Part shown: in pieces, positions 43,274 to 51,471 of the stretch
How the letters are laid out: each line of letters begins with the position of its first letter
How positions within the stretch are numbered: position 1 is the first letter of the stretch
Origin: Bacteroidota bacterium
Lineage (GTDB): Bacteria > Bacteroidota > Bacteroidia > Bacteroidales > JAGONC01
DNA: 63,738 nt
Assembly (NCBI GenBank): GCA_026391695.1
Contig: JAPLDP010000040.1
Coordinates: 1 to 63,738, forward strand
Direction: 5' to 3'
Made by a program: the position numbers and the translations under genes
The notes under the pieces: generated by a model
Seen by the model: only the letters and a program-made list of their open reading frames with translations
What the model was told of the DNA's origin: nothing
Database searches by the model: none

Positions 43274-46200
43274 TCACAATAAATTATTTCTTGTAAAAAC
43301 AATTTCACTGTCCGGCAAGATTTTAAAGTCTTTATCTTCAATTAAAAAGTTAAGACTTACTGGACTTAATAATAATCTTGGCCAGGGAGAATCAAAACTG
43401 ATATTTGAAAATCCATATTTTCCTCTTTGTCCATATCTTTCTTTCGGGAAAGCTTCGGATAACTGCTGATCTGACCTTGCCTCCAAGTGATATTGAAACT
43501 GTAATGTCCCGGTATTGGCATCAAAGAGGTTCTTCAAATAATACAACCTTTTAGACAACTCGCTTTTAGAAAGTTCATATAGTTCAGATCTATTATTTTG
43601 ATAAAATAGAACCTTTTGACCAACAGCTAATACAGCATAAAGCCTTGCTATTGTTTTACTTTTACTTAAAATAATAGCTGGTTCAAAAAAGTCTTCTTTT
43701 CTGGTAATTTGGTTAGTCTTTAATATCTCTGTTGCTTGAAACAAATTAAGTGGACGGAATCCTTTTTCCCCAGTTTCATCTTTGTACAATGCATATAAGT
43801 AATTTGTTGAATTAGCAGCCCAGTACGAGTTTTTATATTCTTTCTTCGAATTATATGTTTGCTTTTTAATTTGCAAGGGTTCTGCAACCTTTGCCCAACA
43901 TCTAATATGCCTTATTTTATTACCAACTGGATTCCCTTCTCTATTCAACATATAGACACCTTCAGCAAAAGCAGCTTTTAAAGATCGACCATTTAATTGT
44001 ATTTCAATAATTTTTCTAAGTTCTGGATCAACTATCTCGTCTAAATTATTAATTAACGACACTTGCTTCCGAATGACAAACTTAAAGCCATCGTTCTTTT
44101 CTTCATAAATCCAGTTATTATTTTCATCTTTTAACGGTTTGCCCACAGAATCCCGCTGAACAGCTTTGATCTTGCCATAGAAAGTATCAAGATGTAATTG
44201 ACCTCTAATACAATCGCCCTGAGCAATTTTAGGTTGTTTTTTTCCATTTGTATCTAATAATAACTTGCCGTTTTTATCACGCAGATATTCAATTCTTCCA
44301 CGTTTACGGATAATTTTTTTTCCTGGTGTCAAAGCTTGATCTTTTTTGACATGAGAGACTAATATATTATCCTCAATCTGTTTTATATGATTTATATTGA
44401 AGGATGGATAGGGCACATCATGAAATTGCTTATGTGTCGTTTCTTCTAATTCAAATGATTTTTTTAAAATACTGTCCCTTTTAGCAAAAGAAGGTATAAG
44501 AGTCAGTACCGCCGCATCAATAGCATGGTGACTATGCTTTGCTCTTGATTTTTTCTCTTCTTTCTCCTGAATGCCGAATATTTTTCGAAAATCAGCCGTC
44601 ACACTTCCCTTTTGTACTTCAACATTATTGAATACTGTTTTCAGATAATGAAAAGCATATTTAGATATTATTCGTGTATCGACCAACTGACTATTTTTAA
44701 AACCACTCGTAATTTCCGTCATAGTAAATCTGCTCAATTTATTCATCCAATAATCCAATTCATATTGGCGTAAATGTTTTTTTCTGATATAGTCATCTTT
44801 TGACTTTTTATCCGGAGCAGATCTGGATTTCGTTTTCCAAGATTCAACTTGAGTAAAAAGTTCATTGACTTTTTTCTGCCATGCATCAAGACGTGGTTTA
44901 ATTGGGGTGTACCCAAACGCATCATGCTCATAGTTCTCCAACTCAGTTGGAATTCGTTTCTTTTTAATATCTCTATTGTAGCTTGCATAACATACTGTCA
45001 GATTTGCTAATGAATTATCGAACGAAATACTACGCGGAATTGTATGCTCAAAATCAACAACATTTTCATCAAATAAATCTGACAAATGAATGATTCTTCC
45101 AGTATAAATACATTGACAACCTTGTTCTTTCCAGAGACGATATTTCTGAATATCGTCTTTTAACGCTTTTACCTGTTTAATTACTTCTTCATGGTCAGGC
45201 AGTTGCTCATACCATAAGCGGAATTTATCAATATCATCAGGATTTCCCGGATTAATACCAGGGTACTTCTCTTTTTGTAGCTCAAGAATTGCTTTGGCAA
45301 ATTCCTGATTCTCATCCTCTCTGTTTTTCTGGTAAGATTTAATGGCCCATCTTTGGTTTGAATCATTTAAATCACGTGCCAGTTCTACCGTAACTTGGGT
45401 ATCTTCATCAATCTTCCCGGTTTTTATCAGATAATTTATCATTTTGCGTAACTCATGAAGTGTGCGCATAGCCATTGGATTTTTAAAAGCTCCTGTTTTT
45501 GGACTTCCGAGATACAATTTATAATCCTCATCACTTCGTTTTACAGGTGGATATATTTCTATTTGTGAGGGATGATATAAGAGATTAAGCTTGCCCTCCG
45601 GGATTTCAAAATAATCACTTAAGAATTGACGGATTGTATCAAGTAAGGAAGGAATTCTGTAAAAACGGTTATCCGCATCCATCAAATAAATTGAGGTTTC
45701 GATATTAACTACTAAATATTTTTTATCATTGATAATACTTACATCAAAACCGGAGCTAAAAAACTTTTGATAAAGTTCTGTGACCAATTCAATAGTTTTA
45801 GATTTTTCGCTTATATCCACTTTTTCCCAATATTTTATTCCGAAGGTTTCTTTAATGGTTTGAACAACGGTATGTTTATCATCTTCGGTTAATATATAGT
45901 GACTGTCCTTCCAACCTTGTCTTTCTTCATAAGTAAATGCCTTATACTGAGATATTAAACTGTTTACGATATTCAATACCTGTTTTTCTTTACGATTTTT
46001 TACAATAAGAGAATTAATTGAGTCCTTTAGCGACTGTTTATTGTCATTCCATAGTTTTTCCCCTAAAACCTGAGGCATGTTAGCCAATAAGACCGCTTCG
46101 GAATAGATCATTCCATCTCTTAAAAATGGTAAAATTTTATTTATTGCATTCAGACTTAATGCAGCATATCCATTCGGCAGATTTTTCCATATTCTTTTAA

Positions 46201-47518
46201 ATTCTTCTGCTTTTTCATCTGAAAGATTAAGCTTCTCTTTCGCAAATTTTAAAAGTATTTCTTCATCATCAAATGAAAACAGAATATGCCAAATATCCTG
46301 GGAGTTATAAAAAGTCTTTTCTGTCTTACCTGATTTACGTATTTCTTTTCTTAAAATTTTAAAGTTTTCATTATTCCAATTATCCCCAAAAATTTTTTTT
46401 AAACGGGCAGAAACTGGGCATCCAGCAACAGTTGTTTGGGGTTTATAATTAAATTGAAAACTTTTTAATCCCTTTTTTACTAATAATTGGGATATCTCAG
46501 AAAATGAAAAAGTCGGCTTAGATGGTTTAAAAAACGATTCATTATAAATAAGTTGTTTATGCTCAATAGATAAACTTTCCCAATCTCCATTAGGATTTTC
46601 ATACTTAATATTATTTATAAAGGTCAAAGCCCGGAATTCTTCAAATAAAGGATGGCTAACAGGACAACGATGTTTTGACGATTCAAGAGTACATTTGCCG
46701 ATAAGACCTTTTTGCGAACGTAACGGTCGCTGTAAGAAAATAGCCTTAATAATTTCTTGTTTAAAGCTCGAATCAATTTCCTGTACTTCAAAAATCCTTA
46801 GTACTTCTTCTTCATAATGTCTACGAAGAGTATATTGATTTCTAATTCGTTCATCTTGGGATTCCCTAAAAGCAAGCGCTGCTCCGAGCGTTTTATAACT
46901 TTTTATAGCTTCTCCGATTTCATTCACTCCTCTTGCTCCTGATTCTCGACTTCCACGATAAACTGCAGTATTTTCCTTATCCCCCGTCTTACGGCTACTC
47001 TTAAATCCACGCCGCTGAGCAATATGATGTAATGCCCTACCGATCTTATATCGCTCGATCGAAATATTTAAATCCAATTTTATATTAACAAGTTCTTTCC
47101 TTAATTGATAGGGACTTTTATAATCAGAAATTCCATCACCGTTAAAATCAAGTTCTATCCATTTGTTAAAAGCACTATCTGTGACTGGATAGGCTCTGCC
47201 TCCATCACCCTGAAGTGCTAATTCCTTATTATAATTTCGCCATCTGTTTAGATTGTTCATTGATAACGGACAATACCCATATTTAATTAAAATTTCTAAA
47301 GTTTTCCATAGTCGATACTTTCGTACTTGATATAACCTACGTAAAGAACGATTCTTTGTTCGTTCAGCAGCATATGAAAATTCACCCGACTTACCTTCTC
47401 CAACTCCTTTTTCAAAAACTACTACTCCATAATGCTCAAACTGATTTCCTGGCAAGCTATCCGTTCGAATAGCCCAACCAATTGAGTTACTGCCAAGATC
47501 CAAACCTAATTTTTTCAT
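43274..47518 (-). CDS. cas9: Cas9 (type II-C)
   Basis: A 1414-residue RNA-guided nuclease of the large Bacteroidetes II-C type. RuvC-I: LGLDLGSNSIGWA with D7. Arg-rich bridge helix: RTKNRSLRRLYQVRKYR near 53-70. RuvC-II: VTVELARDLND with E712. HNH: VDFEHTIPRSISFDNSLANL with H825. RuvC-III: HSHHAIDAAVL with H998 and D1001. All nuclease residues are intact. The C-terminal ~350 residues are the PAM-interacting part. No csn2 or cas4 is present, which fits II-C. First gene of a minus-strand operon with two non-cas genes before cas1. Confidence 0.97.
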   Translation of the reverse strand: MKKLGLDLGSNSIGWAIRTDSLPGNQFEHYGVVVFEKGVGEGKSGEFSYAAERTKNRSLRRLYQVRKYRLWKTLEILIKYGYCPLSMNNLNRWRNYNKELALQGDGGRAYPVTDSAFNKWIELDFNGDGISDYKSPYQLRKELVNIKLDLNISIERYKIGRALHHIAQRRGFKSSRKTGDKENTAVYRGSRESGARGVNEIGEAIKSYKTLGAALAFRESQDERIRNQYTLRRHYEEEVLRIFEVQEIDSSFKQEIIKAIFLQRPLRSQKGLIGKCTLESSKHRCPVSHPLFEEFRALTFINNIKYENPNGDWESLSIEHKQLIYNESFFKPSKPTFSFSEISQLLVKKGLKSFQFNYKPQTTVAGCPVSARLKKIFGDNWNNENFKILRKEIRKSGKTEKTFYNSQDIWHILFSFDDEEILLKFAKEKLNLSDEKAEEFKRIWKNLPNGYAALSLNAINKILPFLRDGMIYSEAVLLANMPQVLGEKLWNDNKQSLKDSINSLIVKNRKEKQVLNIVNSLISQYKAFTYEERQGWKDSHYILTEDDKHTVVQTIKETFGIKYWEKVDISEKSKTIELVTELYQKFFSSGFDVSIINDKKYLVVNIETSIYLMDADNRFYRIPSLLDTIRQFLSDYFEIPEGKLNLLYHPSQIEIYPPVKRSDEDYKLYLGSPKTGAFKNPMAMRTLHELRKMINYLIKTGKIDEDTQVTVELARDLNDSNQRWAIKSYQKNREDENQEFAKAILELQKEKYPGINPGNPDDIDKFRLWYEQLPDHEEVIKQVKALKDDIQKYRLWKEQGCQCIYTGRIIHLSDLFDENVVDFEHTIPRSISFDNSLANLTVCYASYNRDIKKKRIPTELENYEHDAFGYTPIKPRLDAWQKKVNELFTQVESWKTKSRSAPDKKSKDDYIRKKHLRQYELDYWMNKLSRFTMTEITSGFKNSQLVDTRIISKYAFHYLKTVFNNVEVQKGSVTADFRKIFGIQEKEEKKSRAKHSHHAIDAAVLTLIPSFAKRDSILKKSFELEETTHKQFHDVPYPSFNINHIKQIEDNILVSHVKKDQALTPGKKIIRKRGRIEYLRDKNGKLLLDTNGKKQPKIAQGDCIRGQLHLDTFYGKIKAVQRDSVGKPLKDENNNWIYEEKNDGFKFVIRKQVSLINNLDEIVDPELRKIIEIQLNGRSLKAAFAEGVYMLNREGNPVGNKIRHIRCWAKVAEPLQIKKQTYNSKKEYKNSYWAANSTNYLYALYKDETGEKGFRPLNLFQATEILKTNQITRKEDFFEPAIILSKSKTIARLYAVLAVGQKVLFYQNNRSELYELSKSELSKRLYYLKNLFDANTGTLQFQYHLEARSDQQLSEAFPKERYGQRGKYGFSNISFDSPWPRLLLSPVSLNFLIEDKDFKILPDSEIVFTRNNLL

Positions 47519-47558
47519 AAAAAAAAGATTACTTGATACTTTTTATAACATTATTGTG

Positions 47559-47654
47559 TATTTTTGTAACACAATCTGAAAGACTCTTCACAATAAGGCT
47601 ATAAGCCGAAGAGATTTCTTAGCCCTGCGTACTTCCGTAGGGCTTTTTCTTTTT
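47559..47654 (+). ncRNA. tracrRNA with promoter and terminator
   Basis: -7 element TATTTTTG at 47559-47566, predicted start near 47573. The anti-repeat runs from ACAATCTGAAAG (47571-47584 region) to CTTCACAA, complementary to the first ~22 bases of the repeat with a bulge. Then AATAAGGCTATAAGCCG: the ACAATAAGGC motif seen in other II-C tracrRNAs, with hairpin GGCT/AGCC. Terminator stem AGCCCTGCG/CGTAGGGCT (47621-47643) plus T run. Length about 80 nt. It is divergent from cas9. Confidence 0.9.
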
Positions 47655-47727
47655 CTCCTGCTAATTTACTCATAATAATCAAATTAAATAAATATAATTC
47701 AGGTCAATATTTTTTTTCAATTATCAT

Positions 47728-47760
47728 TGATCAGGGATCAAACATCAATGATCATTGTTT
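47728..47760. repeat. TGATCA-type degenerate repeat, partial copy 4
   Basis: TTGATCAGGGATCAAACATC then AATGATCATTGT, like the left part of copy 1; only part of the arms remains. Confidence 0.6.
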
Positions 47761-47764
47761 ATCT

Positions 47765-47772
47765 TAATTTTG
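47765..47772 (+). promoter_or_regulatory. -7 promoter element of the esterase gene
   Basis: TAATTTTG, 17 bp before the ATG at 47790, with the same sequence and a similar distance to the preceding repeat as before the Fic gene. Confidence 0.5.
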
Positions 47773-47789
47773 CGTATAATCATAAAATA

Positions 47790-49238
47790 ATGAAAAAACT
47801 CCTGATACTCCTTTCTGTTACAACCTTCCTTCATCTTGCTCATGCACAGGACTTCCGGTCATTCATCAACCAGGTTAATGCCATTACCGACACCACTCTG
47901 AAAATGGCTGCTGTCGACAGCTTTATGACCATTATTACACCCATGGGTATTCCTTATATCCAGGCCGACACAGTCAATTTTATATACCGCGGCTCTGCCG
48001 GCTTTGTGCAGGTTCCCGGAGATTTCAACGGATGGACTTCCCAGGACGATCCAATGACGCTTCTTGAAGGCACCGACTTCTGGTACCTGTCGAAATACTT
48101 TGAAATGAATGCACGGCTCGACTATAAGTTTATCATCGACGGCAACACATGGATTCTTGATCCTCTTAATCCGCATGAGATATGGGGTGGTTATGGGCCC
48201 AACTCGGAACTCGCCATGCCCGGCTATATTCAACCTTGGGAAATTAATCTTAATCCCGGCATTAATCATGGCACCCTCGACACAATTGCCTTTCTCAGCT
48301 CCCACACCGGATATAATTACCAGATCATCATCTATCTGCCATTTGGTTACGATCCTTTGGCTACTGGTGGCTATCCGGCAGTATATTTCCAGGATGGATT
48401 CGAGTACATCAGTCTGGGTAGCGCAAATACTGTCATCGACAACCTGATAGAAGGAAATTATATTGACAAAATAATCGGCGTATTCGTCAGGCCCTATAAC
48501 CGGAATGAGGAATATGCCGGTAATAAGAGGAACCAATACCGGATGTTTTTCACGGAAGAGCTTGTTCCTTACATCGATGAGCATTACAACACGATGGCAT
48601 CTCCCGGCGGCAGGGCAGTCATCGGTGACTCCTACGGAGGAAATATTTCTGCTCTCATCAGCTATTATCATCCCGACATCTTCGGAAACTGCGGCCTTCA
48701 CTCGGGTGCATTCTGGCCAAACAACTATGAAGCCTATAACGCGATCACCCAGGGTCTTAAAGTCAATGTCAGATGGGCTGCAATTTGGGGATCGTATGAA
48801 AGCCTCTTTGAAAATATGCGGAACTTCAGGGATTTTCTTCTTGGTGAAAACTATCTTCTCACATGGAAAGAGCTTCCGGAAGGTCATAGCTGGGGATTGT
48901 GGAGAGCTACAATCGACGATATAATTATCTTTTTCTATCCAAAAGGGTGGTCGGGACTACCCCACGAAAACCTGAACAGACCACTTTCTGTGACTGTCAC
49001 GCCCAATCCATTTTCCGGCAGTTGTGCCCTGGAATTTGAAGGGTTGCCTGATGATACCTGGCAGCTCAATATTTTTGACAGCTTGGGGAAAATGGTACCT
49101 GTTGAGCCACGGGTTATCCAAAGCGGCCACATGATCACTCTTCAGGTGCAGGCCGGTACCCTTCCCGATACAGTTTGTTTTTACCGCCTCCAGTCAGGCG
49201 ACAGAGTCGCCAGTGGGAAACTGATTAAAATCAAATGA
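47790..49238 (+). CDS. Secreted esterase with CBM48-like and type IX sorting domains
   Basis: About 482 residues from ATG 47790 (signal peptide KKLLILLSVTTFLHLAHAQ). N-terminal early-set/CBM48-like domain (FVQVPGDFNGWTSQD, LDYKFIIDGNTWILDP). Then a Fes/esterase-D-type alpha/beta hydrolase with the nucleophile in IGDSYGGNIS and a His in LPEGHSWGLW. The C-terminal ~75 residues (VTVTPNPFSGSCALEF ... ASGKLIKIK) form a type A sorting domain for type IX secretion. Substrate may be a siderophore ester or a feruloyl/acetyl polysaccharide ester. Confidence 0.87.
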   Translation: MKKLLILLSVTTFLHLAHAQDFRSFINQVNAITDTTLKMAAVDSFMTIITPMGIPYIQADTVNFIYRGSAGFVQVPGDFNGWTSQDDPMTLLEGTDFWYLSKYFEMNARLDYKFIIDGNTWILDPLNPHEIWGGYGPNSELAMPGYIQPWEINLNPGINHGTLDTIAFLSSHTGYNYQIIIYLPFGYDPLATGGYPAVYFQDGFEYISLGSANTVIDNLIEGNYIDKIIGVFVRPYNRNEEYAGNKRNQYRMFFTEELVPYIDEHYNTMASPGGRAVIGDSYGGNISALISYYHPDIFGNCGLHSGAFWPNNYEAYNAITQGLKVNVRWAAIWGSYESLFENMRNFRDFLLGENYLLTWKELPEGHSWGLWRATIDDIIIFFYPKGWSGLPHENLNRPLSVTVTPNPFSGSCALEFEGLPDDTWQLNIFDSLGKMVPVEPRVIQSGHMITLQVQAGTLPDTVCFYRLQSGDRVASGKLIKIK

Positions 49239-49321
49239 TGATTTATAGCATAAAGATGTTTGAACAAAATCACATCATCCTGTGTTAATGTCACATAAAT
49301 TGTGTATTTTTAGAATATATA

Positions 49322-49380
49322 CCACCTCACCTCCTTCACCCCCTCTCCTGGAGGAGAGGGGGACGGGGGGTGAGGCTTAT
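49322..49380. repeat. GC-rich palindromic repeat, copy e
   Basis: Full copy (CCACCTCACCTCCTTCACCC ... GGGGGGTGAGGC) between the esterase and DoxX genes, within 30 bp of the DoxX start. Confidence 0.85.
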
Positions 49381-49409
49381 CAATTTCTTTATCACTTAAA
49401 AAAAATGCT

Positions 49410-49766
49410 ATGAAATTAATCTCACATCTTGGAAGGTTCATTTTCGCCGGAGTTTTCATCATTTTTGGCCTCTTTCATTTCATGAAAGGTCAGGCAATGG
49501 CAGAGTACATATTGCCTGAATGGCCGGTGGCTACAATATTGGTGTATGTTGCCGGAGCAGGAATGATACTGGCCGGTGTCAGCATCATAATCAATTTCAA
49601 AGCCCAGCTCGCCTCGCTTCTTCTGGCCTTACTCCTATTCATATTTATTCTGGTTTTGCATCTACCCAAAGTCCTGGATGGTGATCAATTATCGACGACC
49701 ATGCTGCTGAAAGATGCCGCAATGATGGGAGCTGCGCTTTATTTGGCAGGGAATCTAAAAAAATAA
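49410..49766 (+). CDS. DoxX-family membrane protein
   Basis: A 118-residue protein with four membrane segments and the DoxX pattern GRFIFAGVFIIFGLFHFMKG then GAGMILAGVSIIINF. Members may help in redox or thiosulfate metabolism, mostly undefined. Confidence 0.8.
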   Translation: MKLISHLGRFIFAGVFIIFGLFHFMKGQAMAEYILPEWPVATILVYVAGAGMILAGVSIIINFKAQLASLLLALLLFIFILVLHLPKVLDGDQLSTTMLLKDAAMMGAALYLAGNLKK

Positions 49767-49782
49767 AGCCAGAGTGATATAA

Positions 49783-50373
49783 TTATTTTGCATTCTGCCG
49801 CCAATCGCTTATAAGGTTTATCCAATCTTCCGCCTTGGAGGGATTATAATTGAATGACTTATCCGCCATTATCTGAGCCAGTTCATCTTGTCTTTCTTTT
49901 TTAGCCCATGTCATAAACGACTGGAACATAGCGGATATTTCCTGAGCACTCCTGTCAGTGAGTTGTGCAGGGCGAAATTCTTTTATCTTTTTACCGCCAA
50001 AAACCACAAATGTACCGGGCTTATATTCCACCTCAGGTATGCCGGCAGCTATAAACCACCGGTTCCGCTCAATGATCTTACCGATTATGACCGTATCACC
50101 TCTGACCTGGATATCCTGTACCTGCAAACGGCTGTCAATGGCTGAATCCCATACCTCAACACGATGGATTGCTGATTTCCCCTTAAGTGGTGGCTGCCCC
50201 TGAACAACGAAAATTGCATCATCAGTATAATAATCCATGGTACGGTCAATGTTATGTTCATTGTGGCTTTCAAGGAATTTAACCATTTGCTCTTTAGGAT
50301 CGGTTTTTTTTGTGCATGTTGTCAGCATACAGAAAAGTAACACACAACAAATAATACGATAAGCTGTTGTCAT
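49783..50373 (-). CDS. NTF2-like (DUF4440/SnoaL-type) lipoprotein
   Basis: A 196-residue exported protein; lipobox-like LLTTC region near 20 (CMLTTCTKKTD). The domain begins HNEHNIDRTMDYYTDDAIFV and has the cone fold of SnoaL/DUF4440. A C-terminal extension of 60 residues has no known match. Role unknown. Confidence 0.75.
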   Translation of the reverse strand: MTTAYRIICCVLLFCMLTTCTKKTDPKEQMVKFLESHNEHNIDRTMDYYTDDAIFVVQGQPPLKGKSAIHRVEVWDSAIDSRLQVQDIQVRGDTVIIGKIIERNRWFIAAGIPEVEYKPGTFVVFGGKKIKEFRPAQLTDRSAQEISAMFQSFMTWAKKERQDELAQIMADKSFNYNPSKAEDWINLISDWRQNAK

Positions 50374-50427
50374 AATGAGGATATTTTTATTGCAAAAATA
50401 GGTATCTATTATTTCGTTTTTACGAAA

Positions 50428-51471
50428 TCATTTTAACATGGACCATTTCCACAAATCCTTCCTTGATGTTCTGAGAACCGGAGAAATAGCTATAAGGCCC
50501 GTTTTACCAATATTTTTCTCGAGAGAATTAATCTCATTTAATTTCGTTTTTATGTCCGGATCAGCTTTAACCGGAAGACCGGCTTCATGAAGCATCAGAT
50601 TTCCTTTGGCTTTAATTGATAATTCAAGGTATAGAGAGATATAAGCCAGCATATCGACGACCACCATCTGTGAGAACCGGTTTTTTATTGAAATGAGGTA
50701 TTCTCCCGATTTGGTCATTGAAAATTTTCCTTTACGGATCAAAGCCAGAAGTTTCACCTCACTATCAAATTCAAGTTCAAGCCACTTCCTGAGTGACCCT
50801 TCACTGAGACGGAAAATAGTGATCTCTGTGAACGAAACGACCATCAATATAACTACCATCATCACCAGCGGGGGAAATAAAAAATGATTATAAAAAGAAT
50901 GAATGATTACCGCAACGATCCATCCCCCTAATAGGGGAACCAAGAGGTGTTTCTGCTTGTCGAAGGCATTCATGATAATGATAGCAATGACAGATGTTGC
51001 TCCCCCGTGCATAATTGCTGTGCCAAAACCACGCACTACCCATAAAAGGATATTATTATTATGTATTGAATAGAGATAATAGATATTCTCGAGTATGGCA
51101 AAACCACAACCGATCGCAAAACCATAAATCGCACCGTCGATCATGAAGCCAATCTTGCCCCTTTTAATTAAAATAATCAGAAGAAGCATTTTTAAAGTTT
51201 CCTCAACAAATGGTGATATATATTTTGAAAGAAATGCAGGTAAACGATCAGGATCCATTGGAATTGACTCCAGAAAGCCTGTGTTTGCAAAATACGAAAG
51301 TATCGAACTGCTTATACCCCAGGCAATACATACGATCAACAACTTGGTTTTGACCAGTTTAAAACTGTCAAGCAGGACAAGCACGATAAGAAATATAATA
51401 ACCGGCAAAAGAGCGACCAGAACCTGCATGATGAATGGGTTTTTTAAAGCAGCTTCAGCGATACCATCCAT
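50428..51471 (-). CDS. PrsW-type membrane metalloprotease
   Basis: A 347-residue polytopic protein. The PrsW motifs are visible: FVEETLKM (EExxK), GFAILENIYY (FxxxE), MHGGATSVI and HSFYNHF, which supply Glu and His ligands in the membrane. PrsW cleaves membrane anti-sigma factors in Bacillus. Here the gene closes an operon that begins with a sigma/anti-sigma pair, so the neighbouring anti-sigma is a natural substrate candidate (inference). About seven membrane segments, then a cytosolic tail. Confidence 0.83.
   Translation of the reverse strand: MDGIAEAALKNPFIMQVLVALLPVIIFLIVLVLLDSFKLVKTKLLIVCIAWGISSSILSYFANTGFLESIPMDPDRLPAFLSKYISPFVEETLKMLLLIILIKRGKIGFMIDGAIYGFAIGCGFAILENIYYLYSIHNNNILLWVVRGFGTAIMHGGATSVIAIIIMNAFDKQKHLLVPLLGGWIVAVIIHSFYNHFLFPPLVMMVVILMVVSFTEITIFRLSEGSLRKWLELEFDSEVKLLALIRKGKFSMTKSGEYLISIKNRFSQMVVVDMLAYISLYLELSIKAKGNLMLHEAGLPVKADPDIKTKLNEINSLEKNIGKTGLIAISPVLRTSRKDLWKWSMLK

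Noticed and set aside
47859-48887. 342-codon minus-strand ORF inside the esterase gene
   Set aside because: It is a shadow of a well-supported esterase with signal peptide and sorting domain on the plus strand.
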